The notes beneath the pieces are model-generated. The model worked only from the letters and a program-made list of their open reading frames with translations. It was not told the DNA's origin and ran no database searches. This document shows positions 31,985 through 42,096 of a DNA stretch of 64,000 nucleotides, in pieces. This stretch comes from CAZMUQ01 sp964569845 (lineage in GTDB: Archaea; Thermoproteota; Bathyarchaeia; Hecatellales; Hecatellaceae): contig CAZMUQ010000001.1 of the NCBI GenBank assembly GCA_964569845.1, positions 1 through 64,000 of the forward strand, in the 5' to 3' direction. Every line of letters starts with the position of its first letter. Position 1 is the first letter of the stretch. Made by a program: the position numbers and the translations under genes.

Positions 31985-33205
31985 GTGGGGCGAATATTTG
32001 TAGAAAAGATAGTTGGAAAACCAGTATTTGAGCAAAGCATCGAAATTGTTGAAAGAAAAGGTAAAGGCCATCCAGACTATATCTCAGACATGTCTTCTGA
32101 GTGTTGCTGTAAAGCTTTATGCAAGTATTACCTAGAAAATTTTGATGTAATTTTACACCACAATGTTGATAAAAGCTTAGTTGTTGGCGGTAAATCTAAC
32201 CCAAAATTTGGCGGTGGTTATGTTGAAGAACCTATAGAAATTATTGTAGCCGGAAGAGCTGTAACTACCGCAAAAAGAAATAAAGATTTAATTGAAATCC
32301 CAGTTAAGAAACTTTGTATTAATGCTATTAGGGAGTACTTATTGAATAACTTTAGATTCCTAGACCCAGAAAAGCATGTAAAAATTGACTGCAAAATTAA
32401 GCAGGGGTCGGTAGACTTAGTAAAGATTTTTGAAAGTAAACGTAGTGTCCCGCTATCAAATGATACTTCCTTTGGAGTTTCCTTTGCACCTTTAACACCA
32501 ACAGAAAAACTTGTACTTGAAACAGAAAAATACTTAAACTCAGAAAAATTTAAGAAGGAACTTCCTGAAGTAGGGGAAGATATTAAGGTTATGGGTTTAA
32601 GAAGAAAAAACAAAGTTAGGCTAACAATTTCAGCTGCAATGGTAAGTAGCCTAATCTCTGATAAGGATCATTATCTCAATGTGAAGGAGGAAGTTACTAA
32701 TAAGGTTAAAGATTTTGCAGTTAAGCTTGTGGGTAAAGAGCTGGAAGTTAATGATGTTAAGGTAAATGTTGGAGATAATTTTAGAAAGGGAATTTTCTAT
32801 TTAACAGTTACAGGAACATCTGCTGAACAAGGTGATGATGGTAATGCTGGTAGGGGTAACAGAATTAATGGATTAATAACACCTTGCAGACAAATGAGTC
32901 TTGAAGCTACAGCTGGAAAAAACCCTGTAAGTCATGTTGGAAAGATATATAATCTTCTGGCTAAAATTACGGCTGAAAAAGTATGTAATGAAGTTAAGGG
33001 TATTAGAGAGGTTTATGTTAAAATACTTAGTAGCATTGGTAAACCTATAACTGAACCGCAAATTGTAAGTATCCATGTAAACTTAGAAAAAGGTTATTCC
33101 CTCAGAAATATTGCTGCAGATATCAAATCCATCGTTTATGAAGAAACAGCAAATGTTCAAAAACTTACAAGCCAAATTATTGAAGGAAAATTTGAACTTT
33201 TTTAA
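31985..33205 (+). CDS. mat: Archaeal-type S-adenosylmethionine synthetase
   Basis: 406 residues, GTG start. The archaeal family (distinct from bacterial MetK) is recognised by VERKGKGHPDYISDMSSE, HHNVDKSLVVGGKSNPKFGG, and TGTSAEQGDDGNAGRGNR with GLITPCRQMSLEATAGKNP. It makes SAM from methionine and ATP for methylation, polyamines and radical SAM enzymes; MTA phosphorylase at 38 kb would recycle the by-product. Its 3' end overlaps RIO2 by 29 bases on the opposite strand. Confidence 0.95.
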   Translation: MGRIFVEKIVGKPVFEQSIEIVERKGKGHPDYISDMSSECCCKALCKYYLENFDVILHHNVDKSLVVGGKSNPKFGGGYVEEPIEIIVAGRAVTTAKRNKDLIEIPVKKLCINAIREYLLNNFRFLDPEKHVKIDCKIKQGSVDLVKIFESKRSVPLSNDTSFGVSFAPLTPTEKLVLETEKYLNSEKFKKELPEVGEDIKVMGLRRKNKVRLTISAAMVSSLISDKDHYLNVKEEVTNKVKDFAVKLVGKELEVNDVKVNVGDNFRKGIFYLTVTGTSAEQGDDGNAGRGNRINGLITPCRQMSLEATAGKNPVSHVGKIYNLLAKITAEKVCNEVKGIREVYVKILSSIGKPITEPQIVSIHVNLEKGYSLRNIAADIKSIVYEETANVQKLTSQIIEGKFELF

Positions 33206-34091
33206 CAGGCTTACCCAGTACCACAAAATCTAAAACATCTTTAAATGAGATTTCTAAGTTAAATTTACGCTTAAAAAATTTTGAAATATTTTTAAGATCT
33301 CTCTCAAGAATTTGTTGCGCATTAGGATGATTAATAGTTACATATTGAGGCCAATCTATTATCTGAATATTTCTTTCCTCTTCATCTAATAAAACGTTAT
33401 ACTCGCTCAGGTCTGCATGTATTACTCCTGCTTTACGGTAAGCTAATTTAACGTTTTCTAATATCTTCAAAAAAACATTTTCAGGATCCTTTAAATGTTT
33501 AAACTCTATAAGTCTAATTCCTTCAATTTTTCCCATTAAAACAGCATGCCTATTTTGGGAGATAGGTTTAGGAACAGAAACCCCATAACTATAAAGTTTT
33601 TTTAAGGCTTCGTATTCTTTTTCAGCAGCAATTTTAGATCGAAAAAGCCAAAAAGTTTTAGGTTTTCCATAGCTTCTAACCTTGGCTGTTTGTCTAAAAC
33701 TTATTCTTCCAAGTCTATGAAATTTTAATGCTGCTACATCGCCTTCTGGTGTTAATGCCTCATATACATCTGCCTCTTTTCCTACTCCTAAAGGGCCTCC
33801 TACTGCCTCTAAAAATCCAGAATTAACAAAGAATCTTAAGGCTAAAAAATCATAACCAATATAGTTTAAGCAATAACCTCTATATGGAGATGTAATGCTT
33901 CTAACAAGTCTTAAACGACTTATACGGTTAACTCTATACTCAACTTTATCAATTGGGAGCTTAGAATATTCAACAATCTTCTCAAAGGGGACATACTCAT
34001 AATTTTTCATACCTGACTCAATAGCTAACAATACTTTAAAATCCTCAGCTTCAATTTCCTTAAATTTCTCCATGAAAGATTTAAAAGACAT
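33177..34091 (-). CDS. rio2: RIO2-type atypical protein kinase
   Basis: 304 residues. An N-terminal winged helix (about 1-90, characteristic of RIO2) precedes the RIO kinase: GGPLGVGKEADVYEA loop, ALKFHRLGR with the catalytic Lys, HADLSEYNVLLD catalytic loop and IIDWPQYV metal site. RIO2 acts in late 40S/30S maturation. The C-terminus encoded opposite the methionine adenosyltransferase gene. Downstream of pyrG by about 20 bases on the same strand. Confidence 0.93.
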   Translation of the reverse strand: MSFKSFMEKFKEIEAEDFKVLLAIESGMKNYEYVPFEKIVEYSKLPIDKVEYRVNRISRLRLVRSITSPYRGYCLNYIGYDFLALRFFVNSGFLEAVGGPLGVGKEADVYEALTPEGDVAALKFHRLGRISFRQTAKVRSYGKPKTFWLFRSKIAAEKEYEALKKLYSYGVSVPKPISQNRHAVLMGKIEGIRLIEFKHLKDPENVFLKILENVKLAYRKAGVIHADLSEYNVLLDEEERNIQIIDWPQYVTINHPNAQQILERDLKNISKFFKRKFNLEISFKDVLDFVVLGKPVKKVQIFLQ

Positions 34092-34113
34092 GGTAAAGTC
34101 TACAATAGTAGAG

Positions 34114-35730
34114 TTAAGTAGTTAGCTTACTTCTTTTTAAACATGCAGCAATAAACCCATAGTAAATAGGGCTAGGTTTATCAGGCCTACTTTTAAATTC
34201 AGGATGAAATTGTGTTCCAACATGGAAAAAGTTTGATGGAAGTTCAAAAGCTTCAATTCTTTTACCATCTAAACTTTTACCGGAAAAAATAAGGCCGTTA
34301 TTCTCTAGTATTTCCCAATATTTTGGGTTTATCTCAAATCTATGCCTATGCCTTTCATAGATAATTTCATTGGAGCCGTAAAGCTTATAGATTAAACTTC
34401 CAGGTTTAAGCCTTATTGCATGAGCACCAAGCCGCATTGTTCCACCAAGCATTTTAACATTTTTTTGCTCAGGCAGATAATCTAAAATTGGGTGTGGCGT
34501 TTCAGGATCATTTTCAACACTATTCGCCTTTTCTAAGTTACATACATTTCTTGCAAATTCAACAGCAGCCATTTGAAATCCAAAGCATACCCCTAAAAAT
34601 GGTATGTTATGTTTTCTAGCATATTCTATAGCTAGAATTTTTCCTTCAGTTCCTCTTGGACCGAAACCTGGTGGAACAAGTACACCATCATATGCATCTA
34701 AAATTTCAAGCTTAGATTTATCTTCTTCAAAAACTTCAGTTTCAATCCAATCTATTTTTACAGATGTTTTAAGGGACGCTCCTGCATGTTTTAAAGCCTC
34801 ATTTATACTTATATAGGAATCTGCAAGCTTTGTATATTTTCCACACATTGCGATTTTTACGCTATAGCTTGGATTTAAGAATCCATCAAGAATTTTTATC
34901 CAATTATCCCAAACAGGTTTTCTTTTTTGAAGTCCTAATCTTTCACAGATGTAATCTCCCATTCCTTGCCTATCAAGAACTAAAGGTAGTTCATAAATAC
35001 AGTCTATCGTTGGAGAGCAAAAAACACATTTTTCTTCAACATTTGCAAATAACGCTATCTTCTTCTTAACATCAGGTTCAATCATAGTTGCACATCTTGC
35101 AACAACTATATCTGGTTGAATCCCTATTCTTCTAAGCTCATTTATACTATGCTGAAGAGGTTTTGTTTTCTGTTCCTTTGTTGTTTCAAGAATGGGTACA
35201 AGAGCAACGTGAACAAAAAGAGTATTTAAGAATCCTTCTTCAAGCCTCATTTGTCTTGCAGCTTCAAGAAAAGGTAAACCTTCAATATCTCCTGCTGTTC
35301 CACCAATTTCTGTTAAAACAACATCAACTCCGCTATCCTTAGCAACTAGACGTATCCTAGATTTTATTTCATCAGTTATATGTGGAATTATTTGAACACA
35401 TTTCCCAAGATATTCTCCTTTTCTTTCTTTCTCAATTACACTACCATAAATTTGCCCTGTTGTTATGTTGTTATCTTTTCTCATCTGAACATCAAGAAAT
35501 CTTTCATACCAACCTAAATCTAGGTCTGTTTCTCCGCCATCATCAGTCACAAAAACTTCTCCATGCATTAATGGATTCATTGTACCTGCGTCAACATTTA
35601 CATAAGGATCTATTTTTATGGCTGTTACGCTGAACCCTCTAACTTGGAGCATTTTACCTATAGATGCAACTGTTACTCCTTTTCCTACGCTTGAGAGTAC
35701 GCCTCCACTGACAAATATGTATTTTATCAA
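34114..35730 (-). CDS. pyrG: CTP synthase
   Basis: 538 residues, TTG start. An N-terminal synthetase domain (KYIFVSGGVLSSVGKGVTVAS, DPYVNVDAGTMNPLMHGEVF, TEIGGTAGDIEGLPFLEA) is followed by a class I glutaminase domain with nucleophile in FLGVCFGFQMAAVEFAR and HPEFKSRPDKP. It converts UTP to CTP. Full length and all catalytic residues present. Confidence 0.96.
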   Translation of the reverse strand: MIKYIFVSGGVLSSVGKGVTVASIGKMLQVRGFSVTAIKIDPYVNVDAGTMNPLMHGEVFVTDDGGETDLDLGWYERFLDVQMRKDNNITTGQIYGSVIEKERKGEYLGKCVQIIPHITDEIKSRIRLVAKDSGVDVVLTEIGGTAGDIEGLPFLEAARQMRLEEGFLNTLFVHVALVPILETTKEQKTKPLQHSINELRRIGIQPDIVVARCATMIEPDVKKKIALFANVEEKCVFCSPTIDCIYELPLVLDRQGMGDYICERLGLQKRKPVWDNWIKILDGFLNPSYSVKIAMCGKYTKLADSYISINEALKHAGASLKTSVKIDWIETEVFEEDKSKLEILDAYDGVLVPPGFGPRGTEGKILAIEYARKHNIPFLGVCFGFQMAAVEFARNVCNLEKANSVENDPETPHPILDYLPEQKNVKMLGGTMRLGAHAIRLKPGSLIYKLYGSNEIIYERHRHRFEINPKYWEILENNGLIFSGKSLDGKRIEAFELPSNFFHVGTQFHPEFKSRPDKPSPIYYGFIAACLKRSKLTT

Positions 35731-35833
35731 CTTCTAGCCCTTACATTAAATAGCCTATAACTTAACATTTAATTAATTTTTCTTTATTCTTTAACCTAAA
35801 AATTTAATTGCATAAAAAGATATCAGCCTAATT

Positions 35834-37588
35834 GTGGTGATGTTGAAAAAACCTGAAACTAGCTTAGAAGATGTTGTAGCTGCTGCTAGAGGAGATAAAA
35901 TTGCAGATATTTTGATTAAAAATGTTTCAATGGTTAACGTATTCACAGGTGAAATTTATGAAACATCTATAGCTCTTTATGGTGGATATATTGTTGGATT
36001 TGGAGAGTATAAGGCAAGAAAAATTTTAGATGCTAAAAATATGTATGCTTGCCCAGGTTTTATCGATAGTCATGTACATGTTGAAAGCTCTATGGTAACG
36101 GTTTCAGAGTATGCTAAAGCTGTTGTACCAAGAGGAACGACAGCTGTGGTTGCTGATCCTCATGAAATAGCTAACGTTTTAGGTTTAGATGGAATTAAGT
36201 TCATGATTGAAAATGGTAAGGAAAGTATCCTAAGATTTTATGTTATGCTTCCATCATGTGTTCCTGCAACAAACATGGAAACTTCTGGTGCAAGGTTAGA
36301 AGCTAGGGATCTCTTAACTTTGGTCGGGGAAGAAGAAGTAATAGGATTAGCTGAAATGATGAATTATCCAGGAGTAGTTTCAACTCAACCAGATGTTATG
36401 GAGAAGTTAAAGGCTTTTAAAGATAAAGTTATTGATGGTCACGCTCCAAGCCTTGTGGGCAAGGAACTTTATGCTTACGTTTCAGCTGGAATAGGTTCAG
36501 ACCATGAATGTGTAAGATTAGAGGAGGCAGGAGAGAAGATTAGGGTAGGTATGAGAATAATGCTGAGAGAGGGTTCAACAGAGAAAAATCTTAAGGATCT
36601 TTTACCCTTAGTAAACGAAAAAAACTATAGGAGATGTCTTTTCGCTTCAGATGATAGGCACCCATCAGACCTTCTACTTGAGGGGCACATAGATTTTATG
36701 GTTAAAACTGCTATAAGCTTTGGCATAGATCCTGTTATTGCTATTCAAATGGCCACAATTAATGCTGCTGAATATTTTGGTTTAAGAAGAATTGGAGCAT
36801 TAGCTCCAGGATATTATGCTGACCTTATCATTCTGGATAGTATTAAAAGTAATTTTAACATTAAGATGGTTTTTGTCGGCGGCAAAATTGTTGCTATGGA
36901 TGGTAAACTTGTTATTGAATCTAAACCATGCGTAAAGCTGGCTAAGAGTCCAATGAATGTTAGATGGGAAAGTTTGGAAAAAATTGAGGTTTTTGCTAAG
37001 GATAAACTTATAAACGTTATAGGGGTTTATCCAGATCAAATTTTAACTAAGAAGCTTATCTTTGAAGCTAAGGTAGAAAATAGTAAAATTGTTTCTGATG
37101 TTGAAAGAGATATTTTAAAAGTAATTGTTGTTGAACGATATGAAGGATCTGGAAACGTTGGTATAGGGTTTGTTAAAGGTTTCGGCTTAAAAAATGGTGC
37201 ACTAGGTTCTTCAGTTGCACATGACTCGCATAATATTGTTGCTGTTGGTGTTAATGATGAAGATTTAAAGATGGTAGTTAGGGAGATAGCTAAAATGGGT
37301 GGAGGAATGGTTGTTATTAAAAATAAAGAAATTTTAGCTTCATTACCCTTACCTATTGCAGGTCTTATGTCTGAAAAAACGTTAGAATTTGTTAAAGATA
37401 AGTTGGATGAGCTTACTTTAGCATCTAAAAGTATTGGTTGCATACTCCCAAATCCCTTTATGACCTTGTCTTTTATTTCTCTTCCCGTTATACCTGAGAT
37501 AAGGTTAACAGATAAAGGACTTGTCGATGTAACTAAAAACAGGTTTATTTCAATTTTTTCTGATAAAAACGACATTTCTACTTCATAG
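35834..37588 (+). CDS. ade: Adenine deaminase
   Basis: 584 residues of the amidohydrolase superfamily, starting at GTG (35834) or ATG (35840). Metal-binding GFIDSHVHVESSMV, then VADPHEIANVLG, DGHAPSLVG, GSDHECV and FASDDRHPSDLL, with the C-terminal domain typical of bacterial/archaeal Ade (GIGFVKGFGLKNGALGSSVA, HDSHNIVAVG). Converts adenine to hypoxanthine. The following phosphoribosyltransferase would then salvage the base, and MTA phosphorylase nearby generates adenine. Confidence 0.93.
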   Translation: MVMLKKPETSLEDVVAAARGDKIADILIKNVSMVNVFTGEIYETSIALYGGYIVGFGEYKARKILDAKNMYACPGFIDSHVHVESSMVTVSEYAKAVVPRGTTAVVADPHEIANVLGLDGIKFMIENGKESILRFYVMLPSCVPATNMETSGARLEARDLLTLVGEEEVIGLAEMMNYPGVVSTQPDVMEKLKAFKDKVIDGHAPSLVGKELYAYVSAGIGSDHECVRLEEAGEKIRVGMRIMLREGSTEKNLKDLLPLVNEKNYRRCLFASDDRHPSDLLLEGHIDFMVKTAISFGIDPVIAIQMATINAAEYFGLRRIGALAPGYYADLIILDSIKSNFNIKMVFVGGKIVAMDGKLVIESKPCVKLAKSPMNVRWESLEKIEVFAKDKLINVIGVYPDQILTKKLIFEAKVENSKIVSDVERDILKVIVVERYEGSGNVGIGFVKGFGLKNGALGSSVAHDSHNIVAVGVNDEDLKMVVREIAKMGGGMVVIKNKEILASLPLPIAGLMSEKTLEFVKDKLDELTLASKSIGCILPNPFMTLSFISLPVIPEIRLTDKGLVDVTKNRFISIFSDKNDISTS

Positions 37589-37603
37589 AGAGTTGATAGT
37601 AAA

Positions 37604-38191
37604 ATGGAAAAGAAGACAATTTCATACGAATATTACTCTCCAACAAAAATTTTTCATATGTCTCAAAAATTGGGTATAAAAATCTTGGAAAGCGGATTTA
37701 AACCTAATTGTCTTGTAGGAATTAGTAGAGGTGGCTTATGGATTGTACGGATTTTGGCGGATATACTTGATATATCAGACATTTTTACAATCTTCATAAA
37801 ATACTATACTGGAATAGCTGAAACTCGTGAAAAACCTGAAATACTGCAAAAACCTCCTGAACATTTCATAAAAAATAGGACTATTGTCATTGTTGACGAT
37901 GTTGCTGATAAAGGATACAGCCTCCAAGCTGCTGTAAATCTTCTTAAAAGCATGAATGTAGGTGACATTAAAACTGCAACTCTACACTATAAACCTTGGT
38001 CTATCATTAAACCAGACTATTATGTTAAAGAAACTAGTAGCTGGGTAATTTATCCATGGGAAATCTATGAAACAATAAGAATGATAATGGAGAAGAAAGG
38101 TTTAACATATGAGGAAAAAGTTAAAGAGTTAAGGAGAACAGGAATCCCTAGAAAGTACCTTAAACCGGAACATTTAAGTAAATTTACTTAA
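37604..38191 (+). CDS. Purine phosphoribosyltransferase (xanthine/hypoxanthine type)
   Basis: 195 residues. Type I PRTase fold with GISRGGLWIVRILADIL near residue 40 and PRPP loop TIVIVDDVADKGYSL at about 92-106; WVIYPWEIYET near the C-terminus is typical of xanthine-guanine-like enzymes of archaea. It follows adenine deaminase by 15 bases, supporting a salvage role on hypoxanthine, xanthine or guanine. Exact base preference not readable. Confidence 0.82.
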   Translation: MEKKTISYEYYSPTKIFHMSQKLGIKILESGFKPNCLVGISRGGLWIVRILADILDISDIFTIFIKYYTGIAETREKPEILQKPPEHFIKNRTIVIVDDVADKGYSLQAAVNLLKSMNVGDIKTATLHYKPWSIIKPDYYVKETSSWVIYPWEIYETIRMIMEKKGLTYEEKVKELRRTGIPRKYLKPEHLSKFT

Positions 38192-38205
38192 AGAGCTGAA
38201 ATTTT

Positions 38206-38991
38206 TTATATTCTTGCATTTTTGAGAGCATCCTTACATGGACATCTTCTTTCGTGCGGTATTTTTGGAATTAAATTGTAAATTAATTTTTTAACATTTT
38301 CGACATTCCTGTTTAAAGTTTCAACAAGTTCTTTTGCACTTAATGGTTTAGGATGCCAGACATCATAATCAGTAACCATTGCAATGTTTACATAGCACAT
38401 TTCAAGTTCTCTAGCAAGAACAACTTCAGGGTAAATAGTCATGTTAATTACCTCCCAGCCAAAACTTTTAAACCATTCACTTTCAGCCTTAGTACTAAAT
38501 CTTGGACCTTGAATCACTACTGCTGTCCCCCTTTCATGTATGGGTAAATTTAATTCTTCACCAACCTTTACTGTTAACTCACGTAACTCAGGACAATATG
38601 GTTCAGCCATAGCAACATGTGTTGTTATAGGTCCATCATAAAACGTATCATCTCTACCGGTTGTTCTATTAATAAACTGGTCACAAATTACAAAATCTCC
38701 AATTTTAACATGGGGTTGCAAACTCCCAACAGCGCAAGGTGCAATAATTCTTTCAACTCCAAGCTGCTTTAAAGCCCAAATATTTGCCTTATACGGAACC
38801 TTGTGTGGCGGGTATTGATGGTATCTTCCATGTCTAGGTAAAAATGCAACTTTTTTCTTACCGATTTCTCCAATAGCTATCCTATCCGATGTAGGACCGT
38901 AGGGTGTATCTACCTTAATTTCTTCAGGGTTGCTTAAAAGAGCATATAAACCTGTTCCACCAATTACAGCTATCTTAACATTTTTCAACAT
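38206..38991 (-). CDS. mtnP: 5'-methylthioadenosine phosphorylase
   Basis: 261 residues. Phosphate and ribose-binding segments of the MTAP/PNP family: IAVIGGTGLYALL, FLPRHGRYHQYPPHKVPYKA, IIAPCAVGSLQPHVKIGD, VINMTIYPEVVLARELEMCY and VTDYDVWHP. Archaeal members can also use inosine or adenosine, so MTAP versus broader PNP is not certain. It returns adenine from SAM-derived MTA to the salvage genes next door. Confidence 0.9.
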   Translation of the reverse strand: MLKNVKIAVIGGTGLYALLSNPEEIKVDTPYGPTSDRIAIGEIGKKKVAFLPRHGRYHQYPPHKVPYKANIWALKQLGVERIIAPCAVGSLQPHVKIGDFVICDQFINRTTGRDDTFYDGPITTHVAMAEPYCPELRELTVKVGEELNLPIHERGTAVVIQGPRFSTKAESEWFKSFGWEVINMTIYPEVVLARELEMCYVNIAMVTDYDVWHPKPLSAKELVETLNRNVENVKKLIYNLIPKIPHERRCPCKDALKNARI

Positions 38992-39065
38992 TAAAGCTCC
39001 CCTAATAAAATATCCTTTTTTATTTGGAAAATAAAAGTTATGTTAAGTTACCTTATCAGATTTAT

Positions 39066-39767
39066 TTAAAAGTTCCTCTTGTCAATTAATGCTACTTTTT
39101 TTATTAAAAGGTAGCCTGAATCATGTTCCCATACTTTTTCAATATCTAAAAATTCTATTCTTTTCTTGAAGAATGGAGCATCTTTTACAAAGGTTTCTCC
39201 CTCACCACCCTCAAGTGAAATGTGTATACCATACTTCTTGCTAAGAAGCTTTAGTTCTTCAAGTGCTTCAAAATCTAGCTTTCTGTTAAGCCATTTCTCT
39301 GTAAAACCTTCGGCTGATACAGCTGTAAAAACAACATCAAATCCTTGGCTTATTATTTCTCTTAAGATATTTTCAGGGTTTTTATGCCATAATGGTGTTA
39401 GATGCTTTAAACCTAATCTTTCACAGATATCATCAACCCTTGTTTTCTGATAGTTGCTTTCAACAACTCCCGAAACTACAGCTTCAAAATTAATGTTAAG
39501 CTTTAATTCTTTTAGAAAATTTTCAAGGTCTTTTGCTTCTTCCTCTTTAATCCCCTTGGTTTGAAGTTTATAAAGCTTAATTCCAATAGCTTCAGCTTGT
39601 AGTGAAGTTAAATCTATGCAAGGGTAATGAAACATCCATGATTCAGGATTTAGAGGTTTAACTGTTAACAACCCCGCAACATTGTAACCCATTTTTATAG
39701 CTTTCCACACGCTCAACGTTGAATCTTTTCCACCAGAAAATAATGCTAAAACCTTTATTTTCCTCAC
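39066..39767 (-). CDS. dph6: Diphthamide synthase (diphthine-ammonia ligase)
   Basis: 233 residues from the GTG of MRKIKVLALFSGGKDS; an upstream GTG at 39785 is less likely because the family starts here. N-type ATP pyrophosphatase SGGKDST loop, PLWHKNP, VFTAVSAEGFTEKWLNR and HISLEGGEGETFV are diagnostic of DPH6. It performs the last step in making diphthamide on elongation factor 2. Isolated on its strand. Confidence 0.9.
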   Translation of the reverse strand: MRKIKVLALFSGGKDSTLSVWKAIKMGYNVAGLLTVKPLNPESWMFHYPCIDLTSLQAEAIGIKLYKLQTKGIKEEEAKDLENFLKELKLNINFEAVVSGVVESNYQKTRVDDICERLGLKHLTPLWHKNPENILREIISQGFDVVFTAVSAEGFTEKWLNRKLDFEALEELKLLSKKYGIHISLEGGEGETFVKDAPFFKKRIEFLDIEKVWEHDSGYLLIKKVALIDKRNF

Positions 39768-39887
39768 GCGGAAACCACCAAACACTTATTAAAAATGTTT
39801 ATGAAGAGATAATCTTAAAGGTTTAAATAAGGGTAATCTAAAGGTAGCAATGTTAGTTAGGTATGTAGGTTAGGGTGATATCAAACC

Positions 39888-40925
39888 TTGCCATGTACTG
39901 TTGTTGTTGGGGGCTTTTGGGGGGATGAAGGTAAAGGAAAAATAATTTCCTATCTAGCCTTAAGAGATAACGTTGATATTGGTGTTAGGGGTGGAGTTGG
40001 GCCTAATGCAGGACATACTGTTCAGGTTGATGAAAAACAGTACAAGCTTCGGATGATACCAAGTACCTTTGTAAACATGAAATGTAAATGCTTAATCGGG
40101 GCAGGCGTACTAGTAAATCCTGAAATTTTCCTTGAAGAAGTTGAATTAACAGGCTGTAAGGGAAGAGCAGGTTTAGATCCTAATTGTGCAATAATAGAGG
40201 AAAAGCATATAAAAGCTGATAAAGCTTCCACATACCTTTCCAAAAAAATTGGTACAACTGGTACTGGAACTGGACCCTGTAATGTTGATAGAGTTAGAAG
40301 AAGAGCTAAAGTAGCTAGAGATGTTCCTGAACTTAAGGATTTTCTTGTTGATGTTGCATTTGAAGTGAATAAAGCTTTAGATGAAGGTAAAAATGTTTTA
40401 ATTGAAGGAACACAAGGAACGTTTCTCTCTTTGTATCATGGAACTTATCCATATTGTACTTCTAAGGATGTTACATCATCATCAATTTGTGGTGATGTTG
40501 GCGTAGGTCCAACAAGAGTTAATGATGTTCTTGTGGTGTTTAAAGCATATATAACTAGGGTTGGCGGTGGACCGTTACCGGATGAATTACCTCAAGAGGA
40601 AGCTGAAAGAAGAGGATGGGCTGAAGTTGCAACCGTAACTGGTAGAGTTAGGCGGGTAGCTCCCTTTAATATTGAGTTAGCTAAGAGAGCTGTAATGCTT
40701 AATGGTGCAACTCAGATAGCAATAACAAAACTTGACATAGTTTATCCTGAATGTAGAGGTGCAAGAAAATATACAGAGCTTTCTGAAGAGGCAAAGAAGT
40801 TTATTAAAAATATTGAAGTTTCTGTGGGTGTTCCAGTGGTTTTAATAGGTACAGGACCAGATGTTTATGATATTATAGACTTAAAAAAAGCTGGAAGAAT
40901 AAGTCCTGTTAGACCAAAAGCTTAA
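39888..40925 (+). CDS. purA: Adenylosuccinate synthetase
   Basis: 345 residues, TTG start behind GGTGAT. Archaeal short form (bacterial ones have about 430). Seen: VVVGGFWGDEGKGKIISYLA with the GDEGKGK loop, GVGPNAGHTVQ, GTTGTGTGPCNVDRVRRRA, LIEGTQGTFLSLYHGTYPYCTSK split across the IMP site, and GVGPTRVNDVLVVFKAY. Commits IMP to AMP. Confidence 0.95.
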   Translation: MPCTVVVGGFWGDEGKGKIISYLALRDNVDIGVRGGVGPNAGHTVQVDEKQYKLRMIPSTFVNMKCKCLIGAGVLVNPEIFLEEVELTGCKGRAGLDPNCAIIEEKHIKADKASTYLSKKIGTTGTGTGPCNVDRVRRRAKVARDVPELKDFLVDVAFEVNKALDEGKNVLIEGTQGTFLSLYHGTYPYCTSKDVTSSSICGDVGVGPTRVNDVLVVFKAYITRVGGGPLPDELPQEEAERRGWAEVATVTGRVRRVAPFNIELAKRAVMLNGATQIAITKLDIVYPECRGARKYTELSEEAKKFIKNIEVSVGVPVVLIGTGPDVYDIIDLKKAGRISPVRPKA

Positions 40926-40933
40926 ATAAAAGT

Positions 40934-41311
40934 TTAAACTTTAGTATGAGACCTTCTTTCAACCTTCTCCTGAAATTCCATAAGAAGTTCTCTACCCGCT
41001 AAAATATTTTTATATGCTTCATCAATTTTTCCTTCCCTTAAAAAGGTTAAAGCTTTTTGCAAAAATTCTTGAGGCTTAACTATGTATTCAGCAATATCTC
41101 TCTTCTTTTCAGATTTTTTAGGTAAGGATTGCATATTATTGCTAAATTCTCCTAAAACTTCAAAAATAAAAAGCGCATATTCTACTTCTGATGAAGCTCT
41201 CCATATCTTAAATCTCATTCTTTTAGGGTTACCTTTAACATAACTATCTAAAGCATCTTCTAATTCTCTTAAGGCATTTGAAATGTGCAGCTTAACCTTT
41301 TTAATGTCCAA
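40934..41311 (-). CDS. Helical hypothetical protein
   Basis: 125 residues, TTG start, not recognised. Predicted largely alpha-helical (KKVKLHISNALRELEDALDS, then EVEYALFIFEVLGEF, and PQEFLQKALTFLREGKIDEA), soluble, no cysteines of note. It overlaps the end of the upstream membrane-protein gene by 11 bases, so both are probably translated together. Confidence 0.6.
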   Translation of the reverse strand: MDIKKVKLHISNALRELEDALDSYVKGNPKRMRFKIWRASSEVEYALFIFEVLGEFSNNMQSLPKKSEKKRDIAEYIVKPQEFLQKALTFLREGKIDEAYKNILAGRELLMEFQEKVERRSHTKV

Positions 41312-41957
41312 CTTTTCTTACCCCAACTTCAAATTTTTCCAACAATTTTTCCCAGTTAATCTTCCATAAACCTACCACCATAGCAACTAGAATAATAAAG
41401 GAGGTAACTATCAGAAGTAAAAAAGCCCCTTCACCACTCTCTTTAATAAGAAGGCTTATAATTGAACTAGCATACCTGCCGCCATATACTAGGACAAAAA
41501 ACATTGTAAGTTTTCCGAGTAAACATGGAATAAATACCATTAAAAAGTTAAACCTTAAAATTCCAAGCGGAATTATAAGAAGATCATCCGGTAGAGGTGT
41601 TAAAGCAAAGATAAAAACGATTAAAAACCAAATTCGCTTATACCTTGATAAAACTTTAAATGCAGCATCAAATCTACGTTTTGTATCCTCCTTAACAATA
41701 CTTTTTGCAGTGTAGCCTAAGAAATATCCTGTAAATTCTCCTACAGTAGAACCTAAAGCTGCAGATGCAATTATAAGTAAGGGATTAATTTTGGTGCTGG
41801 CGCTAAATAAAAAAATTATGATAGTGTATGGTATGGGAAAAATTATGGAGGCAGTTCCAAGTAAACTTACAAGAAAAACACCAATAATACCAAATTGTGT
41901 TACAAGGCTCTGTAGAAATTCATTCAACCCTTTAACCTTCCCACCAACTATGTGCAC
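41301..41957 (-). CDS. DedA/VTT-domain membrane protein
   Basis: 218 residues with about five membrane segments. The VTT/DedA pattern is seen in FPIPYTIIIFLFSAST, AALGSTVGEFTGYFLGYTA (re-entrant motif with G-x3-G and E), and FALTPLPDDLLIIPLGILRF. The family includes lipid scramblase-like and small-solute transporters. Substrate unknown. Coupled by overlap to the helical protein downstream. Confidence 0.82.
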   Translation of the reverse strand: MHIVGGKVKGLNEFLQSLVTQFGIIGVFLVSLLGTASIIFPIPYTIIIFLFSASTKINPLLIIASAALGSTVGEFTGYFLGYTAKSIVKEDTKRRFDAAFKVLSRYKRIWFLIVFIFALTPLPDDLLIIPLGILRFNFLMVFIPCLLGKLTMFFVLVYGGRYASSIISLLIKESGEGAFLLLIVTSFIILVAMVVGLWKINWEKLLEKFEVGVRKVGH

Positions 41958-42096
41958 AAAATTCTTTAAAAAGGCTTTTAAATTTAACTCTAAAATTCCT
42001 GCGTAAAGCTTAATATATGCTCATTAAGTTTTTGTTTAGCGATAAAAATAGAATTCTTATCGGGTGTCTATGCCCTATCAAGTGCTAGATTAGGGG